From CAZFDT01 sp964518335 (GTDB lineage: Bacteria > Planctomycetota > Phycisphaerae > Phycisphaerales > Phycisphaeraceae), in NCBI GenBank assembly GCA_964518335.1, contig CAZFDT010000002.1, forward strand, positions 62,001-126,000: a stretch of 64,000 nucleotides of DNA, written 5' to 3'. Shown here piece by piece: positions 1 to 8,183 of the stretch. How positions within the stretch are numbered: position 1 is the first letter of the stretch; each line of letters starts with the position of its first letter. The position numbers were made by a program, and so were the translations under genes. The notes under the pieces are model-generated. The model saw only the letters and a list, made by a program, of their open reading frames with translations, did no database searches and was not told where the DNA came from.

Positions 1-693
1 CGCCTTGGGCACGCCCCACGCCCGGCCGTTGCGCTCGTGAAACGTCGCCGTCGCCTCCCGGTCGATGCCGGTGATCAGGCACATGAGCGTCATGGGCTGG
101 GTCTGGCCGGCACGCTGGGGTCCGTCGCTGCCCGGGCCGTCGGCGGGACGGCCCACGTCGAAGCCGCACCCCGCCAGCGCCGCCACGTCGCCGTCGCCCG
201 TCGCATCCACGAACGCCCGCGCGGCAAACGCCTCGCGCCCCGACTTGCTCTCGGTCAGCACCGCCGCCAGCCGTCCGTCGGCGTCGCGCGACGCGCCCAC
301 AACTCGGGTGTGCAGCCGCACGCGCACGCCCGCCTCGACGCACGCCCGCTCCAGCAGCAGCTTCATCTCCTCGACGTCATACGCCACGCCGCCCTGTGTC
401 TGCGGCCGCCGCGCCCCGCGCCGGTCCAGCCGCTCAAACAGCTCCTGCATCAGCCCGCCCTTGTTCCCCGCATCGAGAATCCACGACAGCAGCCCGCTGG
501 TCCACACGCCCCCCAGTTGCCCGTGGACCTCCAGCAGGCGCACCGACGGGTCCAGGCCCAACTGCCGCTGCGCCCGCGCCGCGGCAAGCGCTGCAGTGAC
601 CCCCGCCGGCCCGCCGCCGGCCACCACCACCTCGCACCGATCCGCCACCGCCGTCTGACGCGATGGCTCCAATACGTGAGCGCCCTGTGTCAT
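1..693 (-). CDS. FAD-dependent oxidoreductase, C-terminus cut by window edge
   Basis: The 231 codons visible read in frame to base 1. A dinucleotide-binding motif, VVAGGGPAG, sits at about residues 23-31. It is followed by the LGGVWTSG type of motif seen in the FAD_oxidored family (PF12831) and by an ATGDGDVAALAG segment that normally contacts FAD. The protein has no signal peptide, and the substrate is unknown. It lies 64 bp downstream of the GH5 gene and probably belongs to the polysaccharide operon. The ATG at 693 is preceded by a TATCCT hexamer with a 6-bp gap, so an internal leaderless promoter is possible. The stretch between the first binding loop and LGG (around QRQLGLDP) is a little unusual for the family. 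Family call good, substrate unknown. Confidence 0.8.
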   Translation of the reverse strand, partial: MTQGAHVLEPSRQTAVADRCEVVVAGGGPAGVTAALAAARAQRQLGLDPSVRLLEVHGQLGGVWTSGLLSWILDAGNKGGLMQELFERLDRRGARRPQTQGGVAYDVEEMKLLLERACVEAGVRVRLHTRVVGASRDADGRLAAVLTESKSGREAFAARAFVDATGDGDVAALAGCGFDVGRPADGPGSDGPQRAGQTQPMTLMCLITGIDREATATFHERNGRAWGVPKA

Positions 694-699
694 GGCAAC

Positions 700-705
700 A
701 GGATA
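700..705 (-). promoter_or_regulatory. -10-like hexamer before the FAD oxidoreductase
   Basis: On the minus strand TATCCT ends 6 bp before the ATG at 693. A transcript from it would start at or next to the start codon. No convincing -35 box is visible. Confidence 0.35.
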
Positions 706-757
706 CCCATTGCGAACGTCCGATGGCGATGCGATCGGCCGGCGCTGCAGTAGCCTG

Positions 758-2476
758 TCACGGCTGCAGCCCCAGCGCTTGAGCCAGTTCCGTGTCGGGG
801 CTGCGCTGGCCCGGCTCGTCCTTGCCCAGCACCACCGAGTAGTTGCTGCCGGCGTAGTTCCACATCGACCGGGCGATGCCGTGTTGCTCGAACACCTCGT
901 TGATCGCCTGCAGGTAACGCACGCGGCTGTCGCGCGGGGCGTTGTCCACGACGCCGTATTCGCCGATGTGGACACGGCGCTGGTTGGCCTTCGACCACTC
1001 GGCGATCAGCGCGATCTGCTGTTCCATGTATTGCCGCGTGGCGTAGCCCTGTTTCACCTGGTCGCGCAGCACCTCGACCGACTTCGCCCGGGCGGGCATG
1101 TCCTTGAGCTTGGCGATGGTCTGATCCAGATTCTCCGCGGTGAGTGGCCAAGGCACGTCTCGCAGCGGGTGATACCAGTCCTTCATCCACGCCGCCCCCT
1201 GATGTGTGAACGGCGACGGCTCGTAGTAATGCACCGCCCAGATCACGTTGCGGTCCGGGTGCGGCGTCACCCGACCCAGCTCCTTGACCAGCATGTACGC
1301 TCCGCCGTTGGCGATGATCGTGTGCTCGGGGGCGCTCGCCCTCACGATCGTGATCAGTCGGTCCTGGTAGTCGCTCCACGCCTGGTTGGCCCAGAACTTC
1401 TGTCCGCCCGGCTCGTTGAGCAGTTCCAGGAACACCCACTCGGGATCGGTGGTCTTCGCCATGTGGGCCGCGAACTCGCCCAACCACGTCACGAAGCCCT
1501 CGCGCGTCGCCGGCTTCTCCGCCAGACCCTTGAACTCGTTGCTCTTGGGGTGTACGTCCACGATCACCGCCAGGTCGTGCTCCCGGATCAAAGCGATCGC
1601 ACGGTCCAGCTCGCCCAGCAGCGTCGTGTCCAGCGAGCCTTCAGCCTTGTTGAACAGGAACACAGGATCGACCGGCAGGCGGATGTGATCGAACCCCATG
1701 CCCTTGATCATCGCGATGTCGTCCGCGGTGATGTACCCACGGAAAAACTCGGCGTTGAACCCGCCTTTCTGACCGCCCACCTTCTGGTTCCACGGCTGGC
1801 AGAACCAGCCGTTGGTGTTGATCCCGTGGCGGATGCGGTTGTAGCGCGAGTCGCTGACGTCGGGGCCATAGGGCTCGGCGGGTCGGAACTTCGCCCGCTC
1901 GGCGGCCATGTCCTGGGCGGTGATCGGCGTCGCCGTGGCCTGCTTCACCATCAGCTTGCCCGCCTTCGTGCCGTAGAACCCCAGCCGCAGCATCAGTCCG
2001 TCCACGTCGGCGGGCACGTTCACCTCCCGCGTCGCCGTCACCCAGTCCTCACTGCTGCCCGCGAGGTTGCCCATGTCGATCCACGCCCCGGTGTCCTTGC
2101 CGCCCCTCGTGAACCGGCCCTGAATCTTGCCTCGTTCGTGGCCCTTCTCGCCCGGCTCGATCCCCTCGTACCGATAGATCACGCCGAGCTTGACCCGTTT
2201 GATCGTCGCGGGATCGAGTGCGATCGTCTGCTGGATGAACGAATCCTCCGGCCCGTTGGCGATGCCGATCTCGACCCCGTCGCCGGCGACCATCTTCACA
2301 TACCCGCTGCCGGGCGTGCGGTGGCTCCAGCCCTCGGGCGTGCCCTTGTCGTTGGCGCGGGTGAAGTCGCCGTTGGTGAAGAGGTTGACGGCGTCGTCGG
2401 CGCGGACTGAGGCGTTGATCGCGCCAAGCAGCATCATCCCCGCGAAGAGGCGTATCAGATAGAATCGATCGTTCAT
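758..2476 (-). CDS. Secreted glycoside hydrolase family 5 (endoglucanase/mannanase-like)
   Basis: A 572-residue exported glycosidase. Residues 1-26 form a signal peptide. Residues about 30-200 look like a beta-sandwich carbohydrate-binding region (LFTNGDFTRAND start). The rest is a GH5 (alpha/beta)8 barrel with the HIRLPVDP segment, the acid/base Glu in LLNEPGG (about E355), the AVHYYEP segment and the nucleophile Glu in HIGEYGVV (about E506). GH5 enzymes hydrolyse beta-1,4-glucans, mannans or related polymers; the exact substrate cannot be read. The start at 2476 is chosen because AAGGAAG lies just upstream and a signal peptide follows; longer in-frame extensions run into the prepilin-like gene. 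It is downstream of LacI, PEP-CTERM and prepilin-like genes on the same strand. Confidence 0.9.
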   Translation of the reverse strand: MNDRFYLIRLFAGMMLLGAINASVRADDAVNLFTNGDFTRANDKGTPEGWSHRTPGSGYVKMVAGDGVEIGIANGPEDSFIQQTIALDPATIKRVKLGVIYRYEGIEPGEKGHERGKIQGRFTRGGKDTGAWIDMGNLAGSSEDWVTATREVNVPADVDGLMLRLGFYGTKAGKLMVKQATATPITAQDMAAERAKFRPAEPYGPDVSDSRYNRIRHGINTNGWFCQPWNQKVGGQKGGFNAEFFRGYITADDIAMIKGMGFDHIRLPVDPVFLFNKAEGSLDTTLLGELDRAIALIREHDLAVIVDVHPKSNEFKGLAEKPATREGFVTWLGEFAAHMAKTTDPEWVFLELLNEPGGQKFWANQAWSDYQDRLITIVRASAPEHTIIANGGAYMLVKELGRVTPHPDRNVIWAVHYYEPSPFTHQGAAWMKDWYHPLRDVPWPLTAENLDQTIAKLKDMPARAKSVEVLRDQVKQGYATRQYMEQQIALIAEWSKANQRRVHIGEYGVVDNAPRDSRVRYLQAINEVFEQHGIARSMWNYAGSNYSVVLGKDEPGQRSPDTELAQALGLQP

Positions 2477-2552
2477 GCGGAGCTTCCTTTCAGGGATGTA
2501 TAGACACCGATTCCCCCCAGTGGATCGGTGACTGCGGGTTGACCCGGAGGAT

Positions 2553-3287
2553 TCACTTCTTATTCGGGCGCAGCTCGTGCCACAGGAGGCTGCCGTGAGG
2601 CTTGGAAGTGGCGTGCCAGTCGGCGTAAAGAGCGTTGGCCACCTGCGTGCCCGAGTTGCCGACCCCGCCGCCTTCGCGCCAGCGAATCTTCTGGTGTCCA
2701 GCGGAGTCGTCGGTATTGGCCTTGAGATCGACCGGATCGTAGTTGTCGGAAGCGGTGGGATTGAAGCTTCGGCCAAAAGCGGCCCCGTTCTCCCAGTTCT
2801 TGCCCGCGGCACCGGCACTGTCACCCGACGACTGCGCCCCGTCCATCAGCACCACAACGTTCGAGAAGCGAACGATCTGCTCGTAACGAATGTTGTCCAC
2901 GCCAGCGGTCTGGTCCGACGTGGTGATCTCGCGCATGATCGCCGGATTGCTGCTGTAGTGTTTGCCCGCCGTTTTGCTCTTGAAGGCGTTGCCGCAGCGC
3001 CAGACGCCGGCATTGTCGTTGAGGTAGTCCCGAAGAACCTTCTGATAGTCGTTATCACCTCCGTTGGCGATATCGCGGCCGCGCGGCAGATAGTCACGGT
3101 TATCCGTGGCGTATGTGGCCAGGGCGATTCCCAACTGACGATGATTCGAAAGGCAGCCCGCGGTAAACGCGGCCTGTCTGGCCTTCCCCAGCGCCGGCAA
3201 CAGTACCGCGATCAGCAGCGAAATGATGCTCACGACCACGAGCAGCTCGATTAAGGTAAAACCGGGATGTCGTCGTGTCGTGTTCAT
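2553..3287 (-). CDS. Prepilin-type N-methylation protein (planctomycete pseudopilin-like)
   Basis: A protein of 244 residues. Residues about 8-35 carry a class III/type II pseudopilin signal, GFTLIELLVVVSIISLLIAV. Prepilin peptidase would cut after Gly, and Glu+5 is present. The C-terminus has the ALYADWHA segment, a variant of the H-x9-DG tail common in this expanded planctomycete family. Such proteins are anchored in the inner membrane or assembled in pseudopili, and they often flank glycosidase genes. The start MNTTRRHPG is preferred because the signal should begin within about 10 residues of the N-terminus; the in-frame extension upstream adds 12 residues. Its role next to GH5 is not established. 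Confidence 0.85.
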   Translation of the reverse strand: MNTTRRHPGFTLIELLVVVSIISLLIAVLLPALGKARQAAFTAGCLSNHRQLGIALATYATDNRDYLPRGRDIANGGDNDYQKVLRDYLNDNAGVWRCGNAFKSKTAGKHYSSNPAIMREITTSDQTAGVDNIRYEQIVRFSNVVVLMDGAQSSGDSAGAAGKNWENGAAFGRSFNPTASDNYDPVDLKANTDDSAGHQKIRWREGGGVGNSGTQVANALYADWHATSKPHGSLLWHELRPNKK

Positions 3288-3331
3288 CGTTGGTGTCACC
3301 TGATCATAAGTCCGTTCGGGCAATCCACGAC

Positions 3332-3347
3332 TGGTGATTTCTCACCA
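3332..3347 (-). other. Small hairpin with GAAA tetraloop in a leader
   Basis: On the minus strand TGGTGA-GAAA-TCACCA forms a perfect 6-bp stem closed by a GNRA loop. It lies in the 83-bp gap between the PEP-CTERM gene and the prepilin-like gene. It may stabilise or partly terminate the transcript; there is no T-run after it. Confidence 0.4.
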
Positions 3348-3370
3348 ATCGCGGGAGGAGGTTATGAAGA

Positions 3371-4225
3371 TCAGTTCTCAATCGACCGCCGTCCGCGGCC
3401 GAGAATCAGCAGTCCGCCCAGACCCGCCAGCACGAGCGACGCGGGTTCGGGAATCTGGTTGACGGTGATGTCGGAGAACGTGCCGGCCAGTGACCGGTTG
3501 CGCTGGCTGGTGATGACGCCGAAGACGTTGTTGGTCTGAAGGCCGGTAATGTCGGCATTGAGGATATTCAACGTTTGCGTGTTGGTGCCGTCGGTCAGTT
3601 CGAAGCTGATGTTGACGGTGGTGGCGTTGACGTAAGTGACGCCGATGTCGAAGGTGTAGGTCGGGGTGGAGCCGTCAGCCAGGTTCAGATTGCTGCCGGT
3701 GAGGAAGGTTTCGCCGGTTGTTGCATCACCATTACCGGCAAAATTGCCGACGTAACTCAGGCTGGCACGAGGAACGTTCGTGCCCACGCCAAGCCGTTGG
3801 CCGCCATCGTAGCTTCCGCGGTTCTCGTAGATGTTCAGGCTGGCGAACACGCCGGTTTCATTGTTGGAAGTGTCGCCGAACATCGTCACGGCAAACAAAC
3901 TCTGACGGTTGGTGGTTGTGCTCGACGTTCCATTCTCGTTGGTCGTCACCGAGAAGCTGCCGGTGACGCTGAAATCCAAACCTGGTGTAAAGTTGGTGAC
4001 GGCGGTGAGCGCGCTCTGGATCGGTGCGGGCGATGTGTTGCCCACGTTGAGGCGCGACATGCCGATATCGCTCCCGCCACCGTTACTCCACACACCGCTG
4101 GCGGGATCTATGGTCATGTCGGAGAACGTGAACGCGGTGTTCACCACGGCCGCGAAGCCGTGGGACGAGATGGTCAGTACTGAGCACATGGCGATCAGCG
4201 AACGAATCGGGACGGGACGGTTCAT
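3371..4225 (-). CDS. PEP-CTERM sorting domain protein
   Basis: A secreted protein of 284 residues. The N-terminus is a signal peptide ending near SSHGFA. The C-terminus has the full PEP-CTERM arrangement: IPEPASLVLAG, a hydrophobic helix and a basic GRGRRS tail. That tail is recognised by exosortase for processing and cell-surface or exopolysaccharide-associated delivery. The middle is Ser/Thr/Asn-rich and predicted beta-rich, with no recognised domain. The start at 4225 has GGAGG 9 bp upstream; an earlier in-frame ATG five codons upstream overlaps that Shine-Dalgarno sequence. It lies between the LacI regulator and the prepilin-like gene and is probably co-transcribed with them. An exosortase gene is not in the window. 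Confidence 0.9.
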   Translation of the reverse strand: MNRPVPIRSLIAMCSVLTISSHGFAAVVNTAFTFSDMTIDPASGVWSNGGGSDIGMSRLNVGNTSPAPIQSALTAVTNFTPGLDFSVTGSFSVTTNENGTSSTTTNRQSLFAVTMFGDTSNNETGVFASLNIYENRGSYDGGQRLGVGTNVPRASLSYVGNFAGNGDATTGETFLTGSNLNLADGSTPTYTFDIGVTYVNATTVNISFELTDGTNTQTLNILNADITGLQTNNVFGVITSQRNRSLAGTFSDITVNQIPEPASLVLAGLGGLLILGRGRRSIEN

Positions 4226-4261
4226 GGCTGTTACCTCCAAGAAAAGAGATTCACGGGAACA

Positions 4262-5278
4262 TCAGACGTTCTGACGCAGGGTTGCTCCCCCCAGCCACGC
4301 GCCGGGGAGCAGTCGGGACTTGGATTGTTCGGGGCCGTGGTCGAGCAGGTCGGTCATCATGCGGGCGGCGTCGAGGCCCATCGCGTAGCGGTCGTAGCTG
4401 ACGCGGGCCAGGCCCGGCCACATGCGGTCGAGCTGGTGCTGGTCGTCGCAGCACGCCATGCCGAAGTCGCGGCCGGGGAGTTTGCCGGCGTCGGCGGCGA
4501 GGTCGCGCAGAGCGTGCGCCTGGTAGATGCTGTTGCAGATGACCGCCGTGTCGGGCGCGAGCTGGGCCGCCATGTCGCGGCGCTCGTCGGCGCGATCGAT
4601 GCCCGGCTCGGCGACGACTTCGAGCCTGCGACCGGCCTCGACGACGGCGTCATTGACGCCCTCGAACCGCTGCCGCGCCGAGAAGTGCACCCGGTGCTCG
4701 GGGGCGTAGGTCATCATCAGGATGCGGGCGTAGCCCGCCTTGGCGGCGGCGGTCCCGGCGAGGCGGCCGGCCTGGTACTCGTCGCGGCGGATGCAGCCGT
4801 GCTCGCGCCAGACGTTCGAGTCGCACCACACCACGTTGGGAATGATCTCTTCGAGGCGCTGCTCCACTTCCGGGGGCAGGGAGTCGAGGGCGATCATGCC
4901 GTCGAGGATGGTTTCCTCGAACACGCGGGATTGGCGGGCGAGGTCGCCGCGCACGTCGTCGATGCGGGCCAGACTCATGACGTAGCCGGCCTTCTGCAGG
5001 CCCTCGTTGATGCCGAGGATGGTCTCGTAGGCCAGCGGGTGCGTGAAGCGGTTGCCGGGGTTGTTGGGCACGAGCACGCCGATCTGTCGGGTGCGCCGGG
5101 AGACCATGGCGCGGGCGGCGGCGTTGGGGCGGTAGCCGTGCTTGGCGGCGATGCGACGGACGGCCTCGGCCTTGCGGGCCACGGCGGGGTAGTTGGCCTT
5201 GATTTTGCCGTTGAGCACGCGGCTGACGGTGTTGACCGAGACGCCGGCTTCTTTCGCAATTTCGTGCAGGGTGGCCAT
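4262..5278 (-). CDS. LacI-family transcriptional regulator
   Basis: A repressor of 338 residues. Residues 1-25 form the LacI helix-turn-helix with hinge (TLHEIAKEAGVSVNTVSRVL, then GYRPNAAARAM). A periplasmic-binding-protein-like effector domain starts at IGVLVPNNPGN. Proteins of this family bind a palindromic operator and release it on binding a sugar. The start at 5278 places the HTH at the N-terminus and has GAGG upstream. A perfect 7-bp inverted repeat (CAACGCT-N10-AGCGTTG) lies 27 bp before the start and suggests autoregulation. The neighbouring PEP-CTERM, prepilin-like and GH5 genes on the same strand are the likely targets. The effector is probably an oligosaccharide released by the GH5 enzyme (inference). 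Confidence 0.92.
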   Translation of the reverse strand: MATLHEIAKEAGVSVNTVSRVLNGKIKANYPAVARKAEAVRRIAAKHGYRPNAAARAMVSRRTRQIGVLVPNNPGNRFTHPLAYETILGINEGLQKAGYVMSLARIDDVRGDLARQSRVFEETILDGMIALDSLPPEVEQRLEEIIPNVVWCDSNVWREHGCIRRDEYQAGRLAGTAAAKAGYARILMMTYAPEHRVHFSARQRFEGVNDAVVEAGRRLEVVAEPGIDRADERRDMAAQLAPDTAVICNSIYQAHALRDLAADAGKLPGRDFGMACCDDQHQLDRMWPGLARVSYDRYAMGLDAARMMTDLLDHGPEQSKSRLLPGAWLGGATLRQNV

Positions 5279-5304
5279 GGTTTTGCCGGTTCCTCTCAAT
5301 CTGC

Positions 5305-5328
5305 CAACGCTTCGACTTGGTAGCGTTG
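5305..5328. promoter_or_regulatory. Candidate LacI-family operator
   Basis: CAACGCT and AGCGTTG are perfect complementary arms 10 bp apart, 27 bp upstream of the LacI start. A TTGACA hexamer on the minus strand overlaps the distal arm, so a bound repressor would block a promoter there. The -10 element is not convincing. Confidence 0.55.
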
Positions 5329-5985
5329 TCAAGTTTAACGCCCTATCGAGTCCTGTCAAGGGCCATAGCGCGGATTTCGAGGTTCGTTTCTGCCTTGGCG
5401 CCGTGACCCCGACCATTGACCTGACGGGGGAATCGATTATAATGTTCGGATTATGTTCGCAACTCCAGCCAACGCGCCGCGGGGCGGGTGGAACGAGGCG
5501 CCGCCGCGCCCTGGGTACTTCCGCAGGTGTTTACAGGAGACCTTCCAGACCTTCCGGCCCTTCCGGGGGGGGCACGATTTGTGAGGTGTCATCTTGCCCC
5601 TCGGAACCTGCAACTTGCCCTACGTGGCCATGGGCAAGTTGCCGGACGCCGCGCCTCGGACGCTGTGGAACGCGCGTAGGGCGCGGCAACTTGTGGGTCG
5701 GATCGTGCAACTTGTTGGGTGCGACCTCAAGTTGAGTTGGTTGCGATGGATCGGCTGGGACCATCACGGGGCCACGACGGGGCATTCGCGGGCATTCCGG
5801 GGTGATTGCGGGGTGATTCCGGGGGCAATTCCGGGGGGGTCTGGACAAAGCGGGGCGGTTCGGATTGAATACGATGGCGTGCCTGACGGGGGGCGGGTGC
5901 GAACCGGCTGGGATGGGTGCTCGTCATAAGAGGATAGGGAAGCGTCGGCCGTTGGCGGCGGGGCCTGGGCCGCGGGAGTGATGCG
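5329..5985. other. Non-coding spacer with CAACTTG hairpins
   Basis: No open reading frame here has a recognisable product, and the region separates two divergent operons. The heptamer CAACTTG or its complement occurs five times between 5611 and 5734. CAACTTGCCC (5611-5620) and GGGCAAGTTG (5632-5641) form a perfect 10-bp stem with an 11-base loop. A second stem pairs 5708-5714 with 5728-5734. Degenerate 'gcattccgggg/gtgattccggggg' repeats follow at about 5780-5840. The region may be the long leader or regulatory region of the VWA/ExbBD operon, or a small RNA. Confidence 0.45.
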
Positions 5986-7044
5986 ATGTTTTCACTGCGA
6001 TTTGCCGCCGAGAACGAGAAGCCTCAGGTGCTGCCGCCGGACCCGGACGTCGTCCGTCCGCAGGAGGAGGAAGAGGAGTCGGTGAAGGAGGCGATGGCGG
6101 CGGCGTTGTCGGCCAAACTGGTGGGCTGGGGCGTGTCGGTCCTGATGCACGCGGGCCTGGTGCTGCTGGCCTGGTTCCTGGTGTGGAGCTACATCGAGAA
6201 GCTCAACGAGGAAGAGGTCATCATCCCGATCGCGCGGCTCAGCGAGATGCCCGGCGCGCCGATCACCATGACCGAGATGCAGCGGCAGCAGGAGCAGTCC
6301 TCGGCCAGCCAGCGGCGCAACATCACGCGCACGCAGACGCCGCAATCGACGGTGCAGAGCAAGGTGACGGCCCAGACCCAGCTCATCGGGCTGGCGGGCG
6401 GTGCGGCGAGCAAGGCCAGTCCCATCGGCACCGCCGTCGGCGCCGGGCAGGACACCGGCGTAGGCTTCTACGGCACCGGCGGCAACGCCCGTCGCATCGC
6501 CTACGTCGTGGACGCCTCCGGCTCGCTCATGGACTCGTTGCCCTTTGTCATCCTCGAACTCAAGCGCTCCATCGCCGAGCTTAGCGAGCAGCAGTCGTTC
6601 ACCGTGGTCTTTTATCAGGTCGGCCTCGACGGCAAGCCCAAGGTCATCGAAGGCCCGACGCGCGGCCTCAAACGCGCCGACGCCAACAACAAGCAGGCCG
6701 TCATCAACTGGATCGATCCCGCCTCGGGCAACGTCATTCCCGCAGGCAAGACCAATCCCATCGCCGCCATCAAGCAGGCCCTGACCTACAGGCCCCAGCT
6801 TCTGTTCCTCCTGTCCGACAACATCACCGGCGACGGCATCTACGAGCTGGACCAGAAAACCCTCCTGGGCGACATCAAACGCGCCAACCGCGACAACACC
6901 AAGATCAATACCATCCAGTTCCTCTATCCCGACGCCCTGGGCAACGTGCCGGGCATGCGCGGCACGCTCCAGCTCATCGCCGAGGACACCGGCGGCATCT
7001 ACAAATTCGTCGATGCCCACGAACTGGGCCTGAGCATCCGCTAG
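5986..7044 (+). CDS. TonB-like membrane protein with a von Willebrand factor A domain (paralogue 1)
   Basis: A protein of 352 residues. A short acidic cytoplasmic tail (EEEEES near residue 30) precedes one transmembrane helix at about 46-68. That helix contains Ser51-x3-His55 (SVLMH), the arrangement found in the TonB/TolA helix that contacts ExbB/ExbD. A Gln/Thr-rich linker follows at about 85-150, then a VWA fold with the MIDAS start D176-A-S-G-S and the later LLSDN segment. In TonB the periplasmic tail contacts outer-membrane receptors; here a metal-dependent adhesion domain takes that place. It is the first gene of an operon with ExbB and two ExbD genes, which strengthens the idea of an energised VWA protein. 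The next gene is a diverged copy. Confidence 0.82.
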   Translation: MFSLRFAAENEKPQVLPPDPDVVRPQEEEEESVKEAMAAALSAKLVGWGVSVLMHAGLVLLAWFLVWSYIEKLNEEEVIIPIARLSEMPGAPITMTEMQRQQEQSSASQRRNITRTQTPQSTVQSKVTAQTQLIGLAGGAASKASPIGTAVGAGQDTGVGFYGTGGNARRIAYVVDASGSLMDSLPFVILELKRSIAELSEQQSFTVVFYQVGLDGKPKVIEGPTRGLKRADANNKQAVINWIDPASGNVIPAGKTNPIAAIKQALTYRPQLLFLLSDNITGDGIYELDQKTLLGDIKRANRDNTKINTIQFLYPDALGNVPGMRGTLQLIAEDTGGIYKFVDAHELGLSIR

Positions 7045-7103
7045 GCATCCTCGCCAGTCGTCTGGCGACGTTCGATACCAACCGCGAGCCCCGGAGGCTT
7101 CCC

Positions 7104-8093
7104 ATGAGCAAAGCCCACACGTCGGCGGACGATCGGGAATCGGTGCGCGAGGCGGTGACGGACACATCGCGGCGGATGCTGCCGTGGACGGTGTCGCTGC
7201 TGATGCACCTGGGTCTGGTGTTGCTGGCGGTGTTCCTGGTCTGGAGCACGCTGACGCCGCCGGAGCCGGAGCAGGCGGTGGTGGACTCGGGAATCTACCG
7301 TATGCCGGACATCACTTTCGACGTTCCGAAGCTGCGTGAACCCAGCGAGGACGAACGAGGCGGCCGGCGCATCCCGAACGTTTCGACGACGCCCGCCTCC
7401 CACGCGTCGAGCGTCACGAACGCCAGGACCCGGCACATCATCGGACTGGGCCTGCCCACCGCCGGGTCATCTGCCGGCGCCCTGGGCTTGTCGGGCGTGG
7501 ATGTGGGCAAGGGTCGGATGTTCGATCCCAGCAGCCTGCCCCCCGCCAAGCGAATCGCGTTTGTGATTGATGCGTCGGGGTCGTTGATCGACACGCTGCC
7601 GTTTGTGCTGCTCGAGTTGAGCCGGGCCATTGCGACGCTGCACGAGGACCAGCGGTTTGTGGTGATCTTCTTCTCGGGATCGCGCGACGGCAGGCCCGCG
7701 GTGATGGAAGCGCCCGGCGGGATGCAGTTGGCCACGGCAGCCAACAAGCAGCGCGTGATCGAATGGATCGATCCGTTGGCCGGCCGCATCGTGCCGATTG
7801 GCATCACCAATCCGGTGGAGGCCCTGACTCGGGCCGCCGGCCACCGCCCCGAGTTGATTCATCTGCTGTCGGACAACATCACGGGCCGCGGCAGGTATGA
7901 GATCAGTCAGGACGAGCTGCTGGGCGCGGTGCGGAGGTTGACGGGCGGGCGGGTGAAGGTCAACGCGATCCAGTTTGTGTATCCTGATCCGCTGACGCTG
8001 GTGCCGGGGATGCGCGGGACGATGGAGCGAATCGCCGAGGAGACGGGGGGACAGTATCGGTACGTGGAGATGCGCGATCTGTATCTGCGGTGA
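7104..8093 (+). CDS. TonB-like membrane protein with a von Willebrand factor A domain (paralogue 2)
   Basis: A protein of 329 residues and the same plan as its upstream neighbour: one N-terminal transmembrane helix at about 27-50 with Ser31-x3-His35 (SLLMH), a low-complexity linker, and a VWA domain with D156-A-S-G-S. The two share the DNITG and YPD...VPGMRGT segments near the C-terminus but differ strongly in the linker, so this is an old duplication rather than a recent one. GGAGG lies about 12 bp before the ATG. Metal binding through the MIDAS motif is expected from the family; the ligand is unknown. It probably works with ExbB/ExbD encoded 1.3 kb downstream. Confidence 0.8.
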   Translation: MSKAHTSADDRESVREAVTDTSRRMLPWTVSLLMHLGLVLLAVFLVWSTLTPPEPEQAVVDSGIYRMPDITFDVPKLREPSEDERGGRRIPNVSTTPASHASSVTNARTRHIIGLGLPTAGSSAGALGLSGVDVGKGRMFDPSSLPPAKRIAFVIDASGSLIDTLPFVLLELSRAIATLHEDQRFVVIFFSGSRDGRPAVMEAPGGMQLATAANKQRVIEWIDPLAGRIVPIGITNPVEALTRAAGHRPELIHLLSDNITGRGRYEISQDELLGAVRRLTGGRVKVNAIQFVYPDPLTLVPGMRGTMERIAEETGGQYRYVEMRDLYLR

Positions 8094-8183
8094 GGGATGC
8101 CGCGGCGCGTTTGACCGTTGGGCCTGCCCGGCGTATTTAGGCCGTGGCGGGCGATTGGCCTATTGTTGTCGAGGTGACGCTTG

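Noticed and set aside
692..2410. A 572-codon plus-strand frame over GH5
   Set aside because: Antisense shadow of GH5, which has both catalytic Glu motifs and a signal peptide.
2477..2824. N-terminal extension of the GH5 frame into the prepilin-like gene
   Set aside because: It removes the signal peptide from the N-terminus and overlaps the coding part of another gene.
5193..5735. A 180-codon plus-strand frame between LacI and the VWA operon
   Set aside because: It runs antisense into LacI, has no motif and overlaps the hairpins of the spacer.
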